64,000 bases of DNA from Chitinophagaceae bacterium (GCA_016713085.1 JADJPV010000002.1:620001-684000), one strand, 5' to 3'; counted from the first letter of the stretch, positions 27,979 through 37,735 are shown. The notes: generated by a model not told the origin, from the letters alone. Numbers and translations: made by a program.

Positions 27979-28950
27979 TTACTTTTTACCGTTATTGGTA
28001 TTTTGAACAGTTGGTGTTTTTTCCACCAGGTCTTTGTATCGTTTAATGGCTCGTGTAATACCTTCTGCCATTGTTTGCTGACCGTTGGGGCTCATTAAAA
28101 ACTCTTCCTCCGGCCGATAGGAGAGAAAGCCCAACTCTATTAATATACTGGGCATGGCTGTTGCCTGCAATACCCAAATACCTTTCTGACGTTGTTTTAC
28201 TCCGCGGCTGAAACGGCCAATGTTTACAAATTCCTCTTCTGCAATAGAGGCCAGTTTAACGCTGCTTGAAAAGAATTGCTTGGTCCACAGGGCCACACGC
28301 TGTTTCACAATGGGGTCATTAATATCTGTTACAAGTGTGCTGTCATCTGTTTCATTCTGGAATACATCACCGTTTTCCATAATGATTTCTTCTTTATCAT
28401 CTGTTTTATGTGCTGCAAACACATAAGTTTCGGTACCATTGGCTGGGTTGGGATGATAAAAGGTTTTATAAACAGGAACTGTTCTTGTTTTTTTGATCTT
28501 CTTTTTCTTTTTTCCCTTACCGGTATATACATAGTAGGTTTCTTTACGGGAGCCTTCACGCCTTACTTCTCTCAGTTTAGGAGCGAAATTGCAATGAATG
28601 GAAACAAACAGATCGCCTTTGTTATTGTTAGCAAATTCTGCCCTTGCCCTGTTTTCTACAAAATGGGGTGTGGGGCGTGATTCAAGCACCTTCACATCAG
28701 GCATTTCTTTTTGAATTTCTTCCACCACTTTTTTGGCTACCGCATAGGTTACTTCATCTTCAGATGTTTCAGTTCCAAAGGCTCCATGCCTGCAGCCATT
28801 TTCACATCTGAAGCCGTGGCCTGCATCTACAATGATTGTTTTTATTTTTGAAACCTTCAGAGTTGAGGGTTCTGTTTTAACAACGAATGATAAAATAACA
28901 AGGCTGATCATTACAAGTGATGCAAGCCCGGGTAACCAATTTTTGTTCAT
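27979..28950 (-). CDS. N-acetylmuramoyl-L-alanine amidase (Amidase_3)
   Basis: A 323-residue enzyme with an N-terminal membrane or signal helix (LASLVMISLVILSFVV). It contains the zinc-site motifs of Amidase_3: IIVDAGHGFRCENG, TSEDEVTYAVAKKV, SIHCNFAP and the catalytic ILIELGFLSY segment. It cleaves the bond between N-acetylmuramic acid and L-alanine in peptidoglycan, usually for daughter-cell separation. A basic, low-complexity insertion (GKGKKKKKIKKTRT) lies between the core motifs. It lies divergent from lptD. Confidence 0.93.
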   Translation of the reverse strand: MNKNWLPGLASLVMISLVILSFVVKTEPSTLKVSKIKTIIVDAGHGFRCENGCRHGAFGTETSEDEVTYAVAKKVVEEIQKEMPDVKVLESRPTPHFVENRARAEFANNNKGDLFVSIHCNFAPKLREVRREGSRKETYYVYTGKGKKKKKIKKTRTVPVYKTFYHPNPANGTETYVFAAHKTDDKEEIIMENGDVFQNETDDSTLVTDINDPIVKQRVALWTKQFFSSSVKLASIAEEEFVNIGRFSRGVKQRQKGIWVLQATAMPSILIELGFLSYRPEEEFLMSPNGQQTMAEGITRAIKRYKDLVEKTPTVQNTNNGKK

Positions 28951-29014
28951 GCCGGAATTTCTTTGGGTTTAGTGGTTTACTCTAACATTCACAGTTCGTT
29001 AATGCAATTGTGGT

Positions 29015-29022
29015 TATTTTTG
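29015..29022 (+). promoter_or_regulatory. -7 box of lptD (TATTTTTG)
   Basis: An exact TAnnTTTG match 13 bp before the ATG at 29036. Confidence 0.6.
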
Positions 29023-29035
29023 CCGCTACTGCATC

Positions 29036-31830
29036 ATGAACTATCGTTGTAAAGTTAATTATAAATCTGTATTGATTGCTGCCCTGGCTGCAATCCTGCT
29101 CTATGGCATAACGTTGCAGGGGCATGCTGCATTTCAAAACCATTCCTCTTTTTTTGGTGCTTTAACATTTTTACAGACTGATACGGTGCCTTCTCCTGCA
29201 AAAAAGAAACCTGTTGAGAGGAAGCCTCTTATTCAACCCGACAGGGATTCAGCGGCAGCAAAAAATATGTTAAATGATACAATTCCGGTTCAAAAGGATT
29301 CAGTCAGTACAGATTCATTGCAGATAAATGATTCAACTGTACAGAAGAGTGATACATTCAACCTGAAAATTTCAAAAGATTCCATTGATGCTCCTGTTGA
29401 TTTTGAAGCAGAAGATTCCATGGTGATTGATATACCCGGACAGAAAATATATCTCTATAACAAAGCTTCTGTAAAGTTTAAAGATGTAAGCCTTGATGCA
29501 GCTATCATTGAATTAAATCAGCCAACACAGATACTTACGGCCTACTCAGTAAGAGATTCGGCTAACCTTCCTGTAGGGGTTCCTGCATTTAAACAGGGAG
29601 AAAGTGCATTTACATCTGATACCATCCGTTATAATTTTAAAACGCAGAGAGGTTTAACAATCGGCACCTATACACAGGAAGGGGAGATGTATATCTATGG
29701 AGAGAAAGTAAAGAGAATCAGCCCCACCGTTTTTTTTGCAGAGAAAGCAAGATTTACATCCTGTAATTATGATACCCCCCATTTTGCATTCAAGGCTAAT
29801 AAGGTAAAATTTATCAGCAACAATATGGCGGTTACAGGTTTAATCCGTCCTGAGTTTGAAGGTATTCCCATTCCAGTTGGTTTACCGTTTGGTTTGTTTC
29901 CAATGAAACAGGGCAGGCGTACCGGAATATTAACACCTTCTCCGGTGGCCAATATTCAATTGGGTTTTGGACTGGAGGGATTGGGTTATTATAAAACCTT
30001 TGGCGATTACTGGGATGCAACCATCCGCACCAATATTTATTCGTACGGCTCGTATAATATTTTTCTTTCACCTACTTACCGGAAGCGGTACAGGTACCAG
30101 GGAGGTTTTAACCTGAGTTATATGAACAATAAGATTGGCTTTAAAGGTGACCCTGACTATCAGCCACCAAGCCGCAACTTTTCTGTTCAATGGAATCACA
30201 GTGTTGATGGTAAAGCAAGACCGGGGCAAACATTCAGTGCCAGTGTAAACGTTGCCACCAGTTTGTTTAATAAATTTTTCCCTTCCAATGCACAGCAGAA
30301 TTTTAATAATAACCTGAGTTCTTCTATTGCTTACCAGCGAACATGGGCAGGCAAGCCGTTTAATTTAACGATGAGTGCCAATCATACGCAAAACACATTA
30401 ACAAGATTGTTTAATGTAAACCTGCCTGATGTTGGCTTTACGGTAAATACATTGTATCCTTTTCAGAAAAAGGAATTTGTTGGTACTCCTAAATGGTATG
30501 AGAAATTAGGGGTTTCCTATAATGGAAGTTTCCGTAACCAGTTTTCGTTTTACGACAGTGCCTTCAGTTTAAAACAACTCATTGATACATTCGACTGGAG
30601 TGCAAGACACAGCATTCCAATTCAGTTATCATTGCCACCAATGGGACCTTTGCAGATTGGTCCTGCCATCAGTTTTGATGAAACATGGCATTCACGCACA
30701 TTCATCCGTAAATGGAATCCCGCAACAAAAACTGCAGAAACGGTTGGACAAAAAGGATTTTATCCTGAGAGGCAAATCAGTTTTGGATTAAACTTCAGTA
30801 CGGCATTATTCGGGACTATGAACTTTAAGAAGAAAGGAAATGTGCAGGCATTGCGGCATGTGATCAGACCATCCATTGGTTTAAGTTATAAACCCGATAT
30901 CAATAAAAATAAATGGTACAGGGCACAGGTTGATTCAACAGGAAGGGAGATGTGGTTTGACAAGTTCAATGGTTATCCAGTAGCGAATATTCCGGAAGGA
31001 AGATCGGGGTTTGTGAGCTTTTCGATTGATAATAATCTGGAAATGAAAATGAAGGACAAAAAAGACACTACCGGTGAAAATGAATCAAAAAAGTACGGCT
31101 GATTGATGGCTTTGGTATGAGCGCAGGTTATAATTTATTAGCTGATTCGTTTGCTATGAGTGACTTCAATTTTTACCTGCGCAGTAATCTGTTTGAAAAA
31201 ATCAGTTTAACAGCAGGAGCAAATATCACACCTTATCAGCTTGATCCGAAGACCGGCTTCAGGATTAATAAGTATGCATGGCAGGGTGGGGATAAATTTT
31301 CATTGGGACATTTTACCAGTGGCTTTCTTTCTTTAAATACTCAATTCAAGAGTAAGCCAAAAGATGAGAAGAAGCAGAAAGAAAAGGAACAGTATCAGAA
31401 AGATCAGCGCAATGATTATGATGATGCAAGCAGGGAGATGGGGGTTATTCAACGCAACCCGGATGAGTTTGCCGATTTTAATATTCCCTGGAGTATTAAT
31501 CTTTCATACTCTTTGCAATTAAACAGGCAACTAAAACTTGATTATTCGGGTTTTGAAACCAAGTTAACACAGTCAGTAAATTTTAATGGTGATTTTAATC
31601 TCACTGAAAAATGGAAAGTGCAGGCAAGCGGAAATTTTGATATTCAGACGATGAAGATCCAATACCTTACTACTTCCATTTCAAGAGATCTGCATTGCTG
31701 GCAATTATCTATCAATGTAACTCCAATTGGGTATTACCGTTCGTTTAGTGTGTCCATCAGTCCAAAATCAGGTATGCTTCGTGATCTTCGGATTAACCGG
31801 TCAAGATCTTTCTATACTTACCCGCAGTAA
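29036..31830 (+). pseudogene. lptD: LptD-like LPS assembly outer membrane protein, frameshifted
   Basis: About 930 residues when the two frames are joined. It opens with a membrane-targeting helix and an Asp/Ser-rich linker, then an OstA-like region (DIPGQKIYLYNKASVKFKDVSLDAAIIEL, in parts) and a large C-terminal beta-barrel (FGLFPMKQGRRTGILTPSP, FNLSYMNNKIGFKGDPDY, INLSYSLQLNRQLKLDYSG). LptD inserts LPS into the outer leaflet. The first frame stops at 31102 after ESKKYG. One more A in the six-A run at 31087-31092 gives SKKVRLIDGFGMSAGYNLL and continues to 31830. Because the gene is normally essential in LPS-bearing cells, error is likelier than inactivation. Confidence 0.85.
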
Positions 31831-31871
31831 GAAATTATACTTTGTTTTCTTCAATATACTTCCACATCAAA

Positions 31872-32588
31872 TCAAAAAACCTGTTGACGTAATTGTTTTG
31901 TATCAGCAATACTCAAATGAGCTGTTTCAACAGGTGCTAAAAAATGCATTTCAATTTTTGAGGGCCAGAAGAAAAACGTTTTATTCACCGGTAATACTTT
32001 TCTTGTATTGAATAACACAGCAGGGATAATTGCTTTTTTTGTTTCAATGGCCAGGCGAAAGGCACCATCTTTAAATTCTTTTAAGGGAAGATCGGTTTTG
32101 TTACGTGTGCCTTCGGGATAAATGCACATATGCAATCCCATTTCCAGTACACGCTTCATGTAGGTGTAACTCTTCAGTCTGCTTTCTTCACTTTTTCTGT
32201 CAACCAGTACACTTCCTCTTTTGTAAATCAAACCAAAGAGCGGAATCCTTGCCATTTCAATTTTTGCAATGGTTTTGTTTCCTTTTGGTCCTGGCATACC
32301 TGGTGACATTACGGGAACATCCATGAAAGAATTATGATTACAAACTACCACATAATTCTCTCCCTTCTTAAATTTCTCTCTTCCTTTTATTTTTAACCGA
32401 ATACCGGCTAAGGGCAACCATGTGCCAATCCATATTCTTGAAAGCTGAATAAACCAATGTGTACGTTTCGGTTCTTTTAATAAACCCATCGCCCATGTTG
32501 GCAATAATATGAGCAACATGGTAATGACAAATAACAGCATTGCCCAAACGGCAAATATTCTTCCCAGTATATTTTTGATCAGATTCAT
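31872..32588 (-). CDS. plsC: 1-acyl-sn-glycerol-3-phosphate acyltransferase, tail altered by a 1-bp insertion
   Basis: A 238-residue membrane-bound acyltransferase that forms phosphatidic acid from lysophosphatidic acid. The motifs are NHNSFMD (catalytic His and Asp) near residue 83, KRGSVLVDRK, and CIYPEGTRNKTD. Two membrane helices lie at the N-terminus. As read, it stops after RQQVF. Removing one base from the six-A run (plus strand) at 31874-31879 gives VFDLMWKYIEENKV and a stop at 31835-31837, only 4 bp from the lptD stop. It overlaps ung by 4 bp (ATGA), so they share a transcript. Confidence 0.9.
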   Translation of the reverse strand: MNLIKNILGRIFAVWAMLLFVITMLLILLPTWAMGLLKEPKRTHWFIQLSRIWIGTWLPLAGIRLKIKGREKFKKGENYVVVCNHNSFMDVPVMSPGMPGPKGNKTIAKIEMARIPLFGLIYKRGSVLVDRKSEESRLKSYTYMKRVLEMGLHMCIYPEGTRNKTDLPLKEFKDGAFRLAIETKKAIIPAVLFNTRKVLPVNKTFFFWPSKIEMHFLAPVETAHLSIADTKQLRQQVF

Positions 32589-33268
32589 GGTAGTTTCCAG
32601 TCAATTGGTTCAAGGCCCTGTTTCAATAACAGTTCATTGGTTTTTGAAAAATGTTTACAGCCATAGAAACCTTTTTCAACACTGAAAGGCGAGGGGTGGG
32701 CTGCTTTTAATACATGATGTTTGGTTTCATCTATCAGGCTTTGTTTTTCCTGTGCAAATTTTCCCCACAATAAAAAAACAACACCCTTTTTATCGTCGGA
32801 TATTTTCCTGATGACAGCATTGGTAAATTCTTCCCAGCCAATTTTTGAATGACTGGCCGGTTCATTTGCTCTTACAGTTAAGAATGCATTCAGTAATAGT
32901 ACGCCCTGCTGCGCCCATTTGGTCAGGTTTCCATAACGGGCAGGCATACCCGTACCAAGATCACTTTCAATTTCTTTGTAAACATTAATAAGAGAGGGTG
33001 GTGGCTGAATGCCGTCCTGTACAGAAAAACAAAGTCCATGTGCCTGGCCGGGTCCATGGTAAGGGTCCTGGCCAATGATTACCACTTTTACTTTATCAAA
33101 AGGAGTTTGCGTAAAGGCATTAAAGATGAGTGGCCCGGGCGGAAAGATGGTTTTGCCCTGGATTCTTTCTGTTTTCAGAAATGCAACGATCTGCTGAAAA
33201 TAGGATTTGGTGAATTCCTGTTTCAGTTCCTGCTTCCAGCTTTCTTCAATCTGAACGTCCATGAACAA
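32585..33268 (-). CDS. ung: Uracil-DNA glycosylase
   Basis: A 227-residue base-excision repair enzyme that removes uracil from DNA. The water-activating motif GQDPYHGPGQAHGLCFSV begins near residue 82. The uracil-binding Asn lies in LLLNAFLTV, and the DNA-intercalating motif reads HPSPFSVEKGFYG. The start may be Met1 or Met3 (MDVQIEESW). A weaker box, TACCATTG at 33280-33287, could be its promoter, divergent from the tRNA locus. Confidence 0.96.
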   Translation of the reverse strand: MFMDVQIEESWKQELKQEFTKSYFQQIVAFLKTERIQGKTIFPPGPLIFNAFTQTPFDKVKVVIIGQDPYHGPGQAHGLCFSVQDGIQPPPSLINVYKEIESDLGTGMPARYGNLTKWAQQGVLLLNAFLTVRANEPASHSKIGWEEFTNAVIRKISDDKKGVVFLLWGKFAQEKQSLIDETKHHVLKAAHPSPFSVEKGFYGCKHFSKTNELLLKQGLEPIDWKLP

Positions 33269-33295
33269 TGGTTTGGATGCAATGGTACTAAAAAT

Positions 33296-33303
33296 TATCT
33301 TTG
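33296..33303 (+). promoter_or_regulatory. -7 box of the tRNA-like array and tRNA-Arg (TATCTTTG)
   Basis: An exact TAnnTTTG match 21 bp before the first 83-bp unit. No other promoter box was seen before the intact tRNA, so all four units are probably on one transcript. Confidence 0.6.
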
Positions 33304-33324
33304 CACACTCTTCTCAAAAAAACT

Positions 33325-33573
33325 GGACCGGTAGCTCAGTTGGATAGAGCATCCCGATTTAAGATCGGGAGGGTCATTGAAGGAAAGACTACTGAATAAA
33401 AACAACTGGACCGATAGCTCAGTTGGATAGAACATCCCGATTTAAGATCGGGAGGGTCATTGAAGGAAAGACTACTGAATAAAACCAACTGGACCGGTAG
33501 CTCAGTTGGATAGAGCATCCCGATTTAAGATCGGGAGGGTCATTGAAGGAAAGACTACTGAATAAAAACAACT
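33325..33573 (+). repeat. Three tandem 83-bp tRNA-like units
   Basis: Units begin at 33325, 33408 and 33491 with an exact period of 83 bp; the true tRNA-Arg begins exactly one period later at 33574. Each unit repeats the tRNA's acceptor 5' strand, D-arm and GAGCA (GGACCGGTAGCTCAGTTGG and onward) almost unchanged. Each then has a different anticodon arm, CCCGA-TTTAAGA-TCGGG, keeps GGGTCATTG, and diverges into an A-rich spacer in place of the T-arm and 3' acceptor strand. If the arm folds as 5+7+5, the loop presents TAA at positions 34-36 with T33 and G37. The units differ from each other at only three positions: two in unit 2's tRNA-like part and one in a spacer. They are not intact tRNAs. Confidence 0.85.
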
Positions 33574-33647
<74 letters not shown>

Positions 33648-33655
33648 CAAAAAGC

Positions 33656-33683
33656 AAATCCCGTTAAACAACGGGATTTTTTT
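33656..33683 (+). terminator. Terminator of the tRNA-Arg transcript
   Basis: A 10-bp perfect stem (AAATCCCGTT / AACGGGATTT) with a 4-nt loop runs into seven T residues. The T-run ends directly at the ATG of the GIY-YIG gene. Confidence 0.9.
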
Positions 33684-33932
33684 ATGGAGGCATATTGCTA
33701 CATATTATTTAGTGTAAAGCTGAACAAGTATTATGTCGGGTCAACACCAGATTTAGAAAGGCGTTTATCTGAACACAACCGGGGGAAAGAGAAATTTACA
33801 AAAACTGGTATCCCTTGGGTTTTAGTTTATAAGGAAATGTATAACAATCTTGCCGAATCAAGGAAAAGGGAGATTGAGATCAAAAAAAAGAAAAGCAGAA
33901 AATATATTGAACAATTAATAGGAGCTGCATAA
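33684..33932 (+). CDS. GIY-YIG nuclease domain protein (UPF0213/SLX1-like)
   Basis: An 82-residue single-domain protein: MEAYCYILFSVKLNKYYVGST corresponds to the GIY-YIG motif (YIL..YVG), followed by DLERRLSEHNRGKEKFTKTGIPWVLVYKE (in parts) and the basic helix SRKREIEIKKKKSRKYIEQLI. Such stand-alone domains are common in Bacteroidota and their substrate is unknown. The start chosen is the ATG at the end of the tRNA terminator; a longer GTG reading would lie within the tRNA. No separate promoter is visible, so expression may depend on read-through. Confidence 0.82.
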   Translation: MEAYCYILFSVKLNKYYVGSTPDLERRLSEHNRGKEKFTKTGIPWVLVYKEMYNNLAESRKREIEIKKKKSRKYIEQLIGAA

Positions 33933-33970
33933 ATCATCAAGCGTTACGGTTGATTTTCAGCTTTCATATT

Positions 33971-34008
33971 AAATATTCTGTTTCCTGAAACAGAATATTT
34001 GTTTTTTT
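33971..34008 (+). terminator. Terminator after the GIY-YIG gene
   Basis: A perfect 13-bp stem (AAATATTCTGTTT / AAACAGAATATTT) with loop CCTG is followed by G and seven T residues. Beyond it, to 34186, I see no gene. Confidence 0.85.
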
Positions 34009-34186
34009 GAAGAATAACACTATTTTTACGAAAGATTGAATCCGACCACTACAGCTACCCTTAGTACGAGTCCCTCTCAATCGAGTATAAAATCCTCGTT
34101 CTTATTTTAATCAGTACCAATCATCCTTACTAAAATCAGCTTTTTTTCCATTCCTTTTTCGAATGATTTAATAATTGGTATTGAAC

Positions 34187-34378
34187 ATGAAAACTGTTGT
34201 CAATCAGGTACTTTATGTATTGAGGTTTCGGCTTATGCTGCAAAAAGAAACTGACTATTCTTTTGCCTTATCTCCTTATTCCCGTCAACATGGTTTTTCT
34301 GCTTCTGCAATTATTAACGCATTCCAGTTAGTATGTGTAATGAGTTGGGCAATATTGCTTTTATATATCAGCAGATAA
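34187..34378 (+). CDS. Possible small membrane protein
   Basis: A 63-codon frame starting MKTVVNQVLYVLRFRLMLQ and ending in a hydrophobic helix (NAFQLVCVMSWAILLLYISR). No family was recognised, and the frame could be fortuitous. It ends 12 bp before the next, better supported gene on the same strand. Confidence 0.25.
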   Translation: MKTVVNQVLYVLRFRLMLQKETDYSFALSPYSRQHGFSASAIINAFQLVCVMSWAILLLYISR

Positions 34379-34390
34379 ACATCGGTTACC

Positions 34391-34807
34391 ATGAAACAAA
34401 CAATTTTAATTTTCTTTTTACTTCTCAGCAGCGGCTTATCGTATGGCCAGATTTATTTCCAGGGGGGAGTAGGTCTGGCGAAACAGGCAAATTTTGGAGG
34501 AGATATGTCAGTTGGATATACTCTCAAGAACACAACCATCAGTACAGGTTACTTTGCAATTTTCAACCCGGAACAACCGGTTTTTTTCAGCTTAAAGGCT
34601 GGACAAAGACTTACGGATGCTATTCATTTGTATGGAGGAGTTGTGAGAGTTCAGAGATCGTCCGTGCATAAAGAATTAAACACACATTCCTGGATTGCAG
34701 GCATTGAATACAATACCAAGAGTTTTCAGAAGGGGAGGTTTTACTATTCGGCTAATTATATTCCTTCTTACTTTTTTGTTTGTATGGGAATGAAGTTTAA
34801 TTATTAA
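34391..34807 (+). CDS. Secreted beta-barrel-like protein of unknown function
   Basis: A 138-residue protein with a clear signal peptide (ILIFFLLLSSGLSYGQ). The mature part is made of Gly- and aromatic-rich strands (IYFQGGVGLAKQANFGGDMSVGYTL, in parts, and FYYSANYIPSYFFVCMGMKFNY at the end), suggesting a small outer membrane barrel. No family was recognised. The 283-bp gap that follows (34808-35090) shows no gene. Confidence 0.6.
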   Translation: MKQTILIFFLLLSSGLSYGQIYFQGGVGLAKQANFGGDMSVGYTLKNTTISTGYFAIFNPEQPVFFSLKAGQRLTDAIHLYGGVVRVQRSSVHKELNTHSWIAGIEYNTKSFQKGRFYYSANYIPSYFFVCMGMKFNY

Positions 34808-35090
34808 CCGGCATACAAATAATCTTTTTAAGCGCAAAAGCATGCTGAGTAAGGGTTTACAATAAGTTCATCATCATCAATGAAGAAAGAATGAAAAAAA
34901 CTTTGGCAAAAGCTTGGTTAGATGAAAAAAGACAGTATTTTTACGGTCAGAATTGATACCGGCCCTGAAACTATCCAACTATTACCCCGTTTTCAATTTC
35001 CATCAGTTATCCTGATAATCCGTTCCAAATCCTTTTTTGAACCAAATTGATTCCAATCCTATAATAATTGTTTTATCAATTTGTGTATAT

Positions 35091-35468
35091 ATGAAAACGA
35101 AACTTGTACCCGTACTGTGCACCTTATTCATCCTTCTGTTTATCAACACAGGATTTGCTTTTAATTTTCCAGTTACTTCTGCCGAGTGGCCCAAAGTATA
35201 TGATGTTCAGTTTGGACAGAAGGGTTCTTTTGTAATGCTTGAGTGGAAGGCTCAAAGTGAGCCAAAAGAAATTTATTATGAAATTGAAAGCAGCACCGAT
35301 AACATTACATACAAATCAGCAGCTGTTATCCTGGGAGGCTTTTCTGCAGACAATTCTTTTACATATTCTTATAAAGTAAAGCAAACACCCGGAGTAAAAT
35401 CTTACTACCGTATTAAACAAATCAATAATGATGGTTCATTCCGTATTGTGAGTGAACAGTCACTGTAA
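35091..35468 (+). CDS. Secreted protein of unknown function, fibronectin-like fold suspected
   Basis: A 125-residue protein starting MKTKLVPVLCTLFILLFINTG, a signal peptide cleaved after GFA. The mature part (KVYDVQFGQKGSFVMLEWKAQSEP, in parts; YYEIESSTDNITYKSAAVI; KSYYRIKQINNDGSFRIVSE) has the strand pattern seen in single Ig or FN3-like domains of Bacteroidota surface proteins. It lacks a recognisable T9SS sorting tail. An upstream in-frame ATG at 35037 would place extra residues before the signal peptide and is not favoured. Confidence 0.6.
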   Translation: MKTKLVPVLCTLFILLFINTGFAFNFPVTSAEWPKVYDVQFGQKGSFVMLEWKAQSEPKEIYYEIESSTDNITYKSAAVILGGFSADNSFTYSYKVKQTPGVKSYYRIKQINNDGSFRIVSEQSL

Positions 35469-35505
35469 ATATATTCAACGCACTGTTGGTTCTCTTATAG
35501 GTAAA

Positions 35506-35533
35506 TACGCCGTCCTTATTCTTAGGGATGGCT
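35506..35533. terminator. Imperfect terminator hairpin between convergent genes
   Basis: GCCGTCC and GGGATGGC form an imperfect stem followed by seven T residues on the plus strand, 38 bp after the secreted protein's stop. Confidence 0.5.
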
Positions 35534-35571
35534 TTTTTTGCTTGAAGCTTACAGCTAATGGCTAATAGCTT

Positions 35572-37560
35572 TTATCCTGTCATCTTACTTTCCAGCTCCA
35601 TTACTTTTTCAAACACCTGCTCATATTCTTTGTTGAATTGTGCAAGGTCGCTGGCAAGTTTTTGATAACCCGCTTCAGTCTGCACAAATTTATTTTTATC
35701 AGAATAGGTATCTGGCTCCGACAGTTGTTGCTCCAGTTTGTCTTTTTGTTGCGTAGTTGCGGTAATCTTTTCTTCCAGCTGCTGCAAAATGCGTTGCTGC
35801 TTCTGCAATTCTTTCTTTGCTTCTTTATTGATGACCTGTTTCGTATCGTTATGTGCCGGTTGTTGAACACTCACCGGCTTTTGCTCAACTGTTTTTTTAA
35901 TCTCAACTTTCTTTTCACTAATGGCTAATGACTCTTTACTATCGGCTTGTTGTTTTTTTGCCATTCGTTCTTTCCACTCTAAATATTCAGTATAAGTGCC
36001 TTTAAATTCTTTAATTTCTTCATCCACAATTTCCCAGATCTTATTGGCTGTTTGTGCAACAAAGAAACGATCGTGACTTACAAGAATGATACTACCCTGG
36101 TATTTATTCAATGCTTCAATCAATAACTCAACTGAGTGCATATCAAGATGGTTCGTCGGTTCATCGAGCAACAGGAAGTTGGCTTTACTGATAATGGTTT
36201 TTGCCAGGGCAATTCTGGCTTTTTCACCGCCGCTTAATACTTTGATCTTCTTCTCCACATCATCACCGCTGAATAAAAAACATCCCAGCAGGGTTCTTAA
36301 TTCCTGGTCGGTTTTTTTGCTGCCGCAGTTTTTCATTTCATCAATCAATGTAAGATTGAGGTCTAATGCTTCTAATTGATGCTGGGCGTAAAAACTTTCT
36401 TCAACATTATGTCCCCATTTGCGTTCGCCTTCAAATTTTTCTGCACCGGCAATGATCCGCAACAGGGTAGACTTACCCTTTCCGTTGGCGCCAATCAATG
36501 CTATCTTATCACCACGTTCTATTTCAGCACTGCTGTTGGTTACAATTTTTGTTTCACCAAAATGTTTGGTTACATGCTTCAATTCACACAACACTTTGCC
36601 CGGTGTTTTATCAATGGAAAAGTTGATGCGGATACTTGGACGGTCATTACTGGGCGCTTCAATTACATCCAGCTTTTCTAATTTTTTAATAGCAGTTTGT
36701 GCAGCAGCGGCTTTACTTGCTTTTGCCCGGAAGCGTTCAATAAAACGTTCCTGCTGACGGATAAAATCCTGTTGATTTTCAAATGCTTTTTGCTGCAGAT
36801 CCATACGCAGCTCTTTTTCTTTCTGGTAGTAAGAATAATTACCACCGTAAATATGAAGACCCTGCTGAAACACTTCTACAATCTTTGTTACCATACGGTC
36901 AAGAAACCAGCGATCATGCGATACAATGATTACCGAACCCTGGTAATGCAACAGGTATTTTTCCAGCCATTCAATACTCGGCAAATCAAGATGGTTTGTC
37001 GGTTCATCAAGTAATAACAAATCAGGCTGCTGCAGGATCATTTTTGCCAGCAATACACGCATACGCCATCCACCACTGAATTCCTTATAAGGGCGTTGAA
37101 GATCTTTGTTGGCAAAACCGAGTCCCTGTAAAATTTCTTCTGTTTTGTGATGGATATTGTAGCCATCCAGCGTATCCATTTCATGCAGCTTATCGGAGTA
37201 GAGGTGAAGCAATGCTTCATCTTCATGATTTTTCTCCAACTGTATTCCGAGTTCTTCTATTTCTTTTTCCAGCAGCAGCACATTTTCAAAAGCACCCAAT
37301 GCAACCTGTAAAATAGATTCACTGGTATCAAAACTCAACAGATCCTGGTGCAGGTAACCGATACTGGTGTTCCGGCCACGGATCACTTCGCCCTTCGAAG
37401 GCAGGAATTCGCCTACCAGTAATTTCAGCAGGGTAGATTTACCCGTACCGTTAAAACCAATAAGGCCAATCCGTTCATTGGGTTGAATATGCCAGGTGGC
37501 ATCTTCCACAATTGCTCTTGCTCCAAATTCAAAGGTCAAATTCTGAAAACCTGCTAACAT
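35572..37560 (-). CDS. ABC-F family ATPase
   Basis: A 662-residue soluble protein with two ABC domains: Walker A GFNGTGKST and GANGKGKST, signatures FSGGWRMRVLLA and LSGGEKARIALA, and the typical LLLDEPTNHLD in each. Between them is the ABC-F linker (about residues 240-320). The C-terminus carries a coiled coil (KKELQKQQRILQQLEEKI). ABC-F proteins act on the ribosome, in translation control or antibiotic protection, and have no membrane part. No resistance-type assignment is possible from sequence alone. Confidence 0.93.
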   Translation of the reverse strand: MLAGFQNLTFEFGARAIVEDATWHIQPNERIGLIGFNGTGKSTLLKLLVGEFLPSKGEVIRGRNTSIGYLHQDLLSFDTSESILQVALGAFENVLLLEKEIEELGIQLEKNHEDEALLHLYSDKLHEMDTLDGYNIHHKTEEILQGLGFANKDLQRPYKEFSGGWRMRVLLAKMILQQPDLLLLDEPTNHLDLPSIEWLEKYLLHYQGSVIIVSHDRWFLDRMVTKIVEVFQQGLHIYGGNYSYYQKEKELRMDLQQKAFENQQDFIRQQERFIERFRAKASKAAAAQTAIKKLEKLDVIEAPSNDRPSIRINFSIDKTPGKVLCELKHVTKHFGETKIVTNSSAEIERGDKIALIGANGKGKSTLLRIIAGAEKFEGERKWGHNVEESFYAQHQLEALDLNLTLIDEMKNCGSKKTDQELRTLLGCFLFSGDDVEKKIKVLSGGEKARIALAKTIISKANFLLLDEPTNHLDMHSVELLIEALNKYQGSIILVSHDRFFVAQTANKIWEIVDEEIKEFKGTYTEYLEWKERMAKKQQADSKESLAISEKKVEIKKTVEQKPVSVQQPAHNDTKQVINKEAKKELQKQQRILQQLEEKITATTQQKDKLEQQLSEPDTYSDKNKFVQTEAGYQKLASDLAQFNKEYEQVFEKVMELESKMTG

Positions 37561-37577
37561 ATTTTTAAAATTGTGTG

Positions 37578-37585
37578 CAAAGGTA
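37578..37585 (-). promoter_or_regulatory. -7 box of the ABC-F gene (TACCTTTG)
   Basis: An exact TAnnTTTG match 17 bp before the ABC-F start codon. Confidence 0.65.
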
Positions 37586-37713
37586 CTACTTCGCTCAAGA
37601 GTTTGGCACTCGATTTTATATATAATCCTTTGGCAGTGATCATACTATCCATGAGCTTCAAAGTACAAGTAAGCCATTCGTCAAAAGGGAGAAGGGCTAA
37701 AGTTCAAATCAAT

Positions 37714-37721
37714 TAACTTTG
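37714..37721 (+). promoter_or_regulatory. -7 box of the DUF3347 gene (TAACTTTG)
   Basis: An exact TAnnTTTG match 14 bp before the ATG at 37736. Confidence 0.6.
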
Positions 37722-37735
37722 GCAAAACTTTTTTA

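Noticed and set aside
31117..31830. A separate 237-residue protein after the lptD stop
   Set aside because: Its sequence is the missing barrel end of LptD, joined by one base in an A run, so it is not its own gene.
33325..33573. CRISPR array or integration-site array
   Set aside because: The units touch each other with no variable spacers, no cas gene is present, and the repeats are tRNA-like. No integrase is nearby.
35572..37560. Antibiotic-resistance ABC-F
   Set aside because: The sequence shows the general ABC-F plan only. The linker that separates resistance types cannot be judged without comparison.
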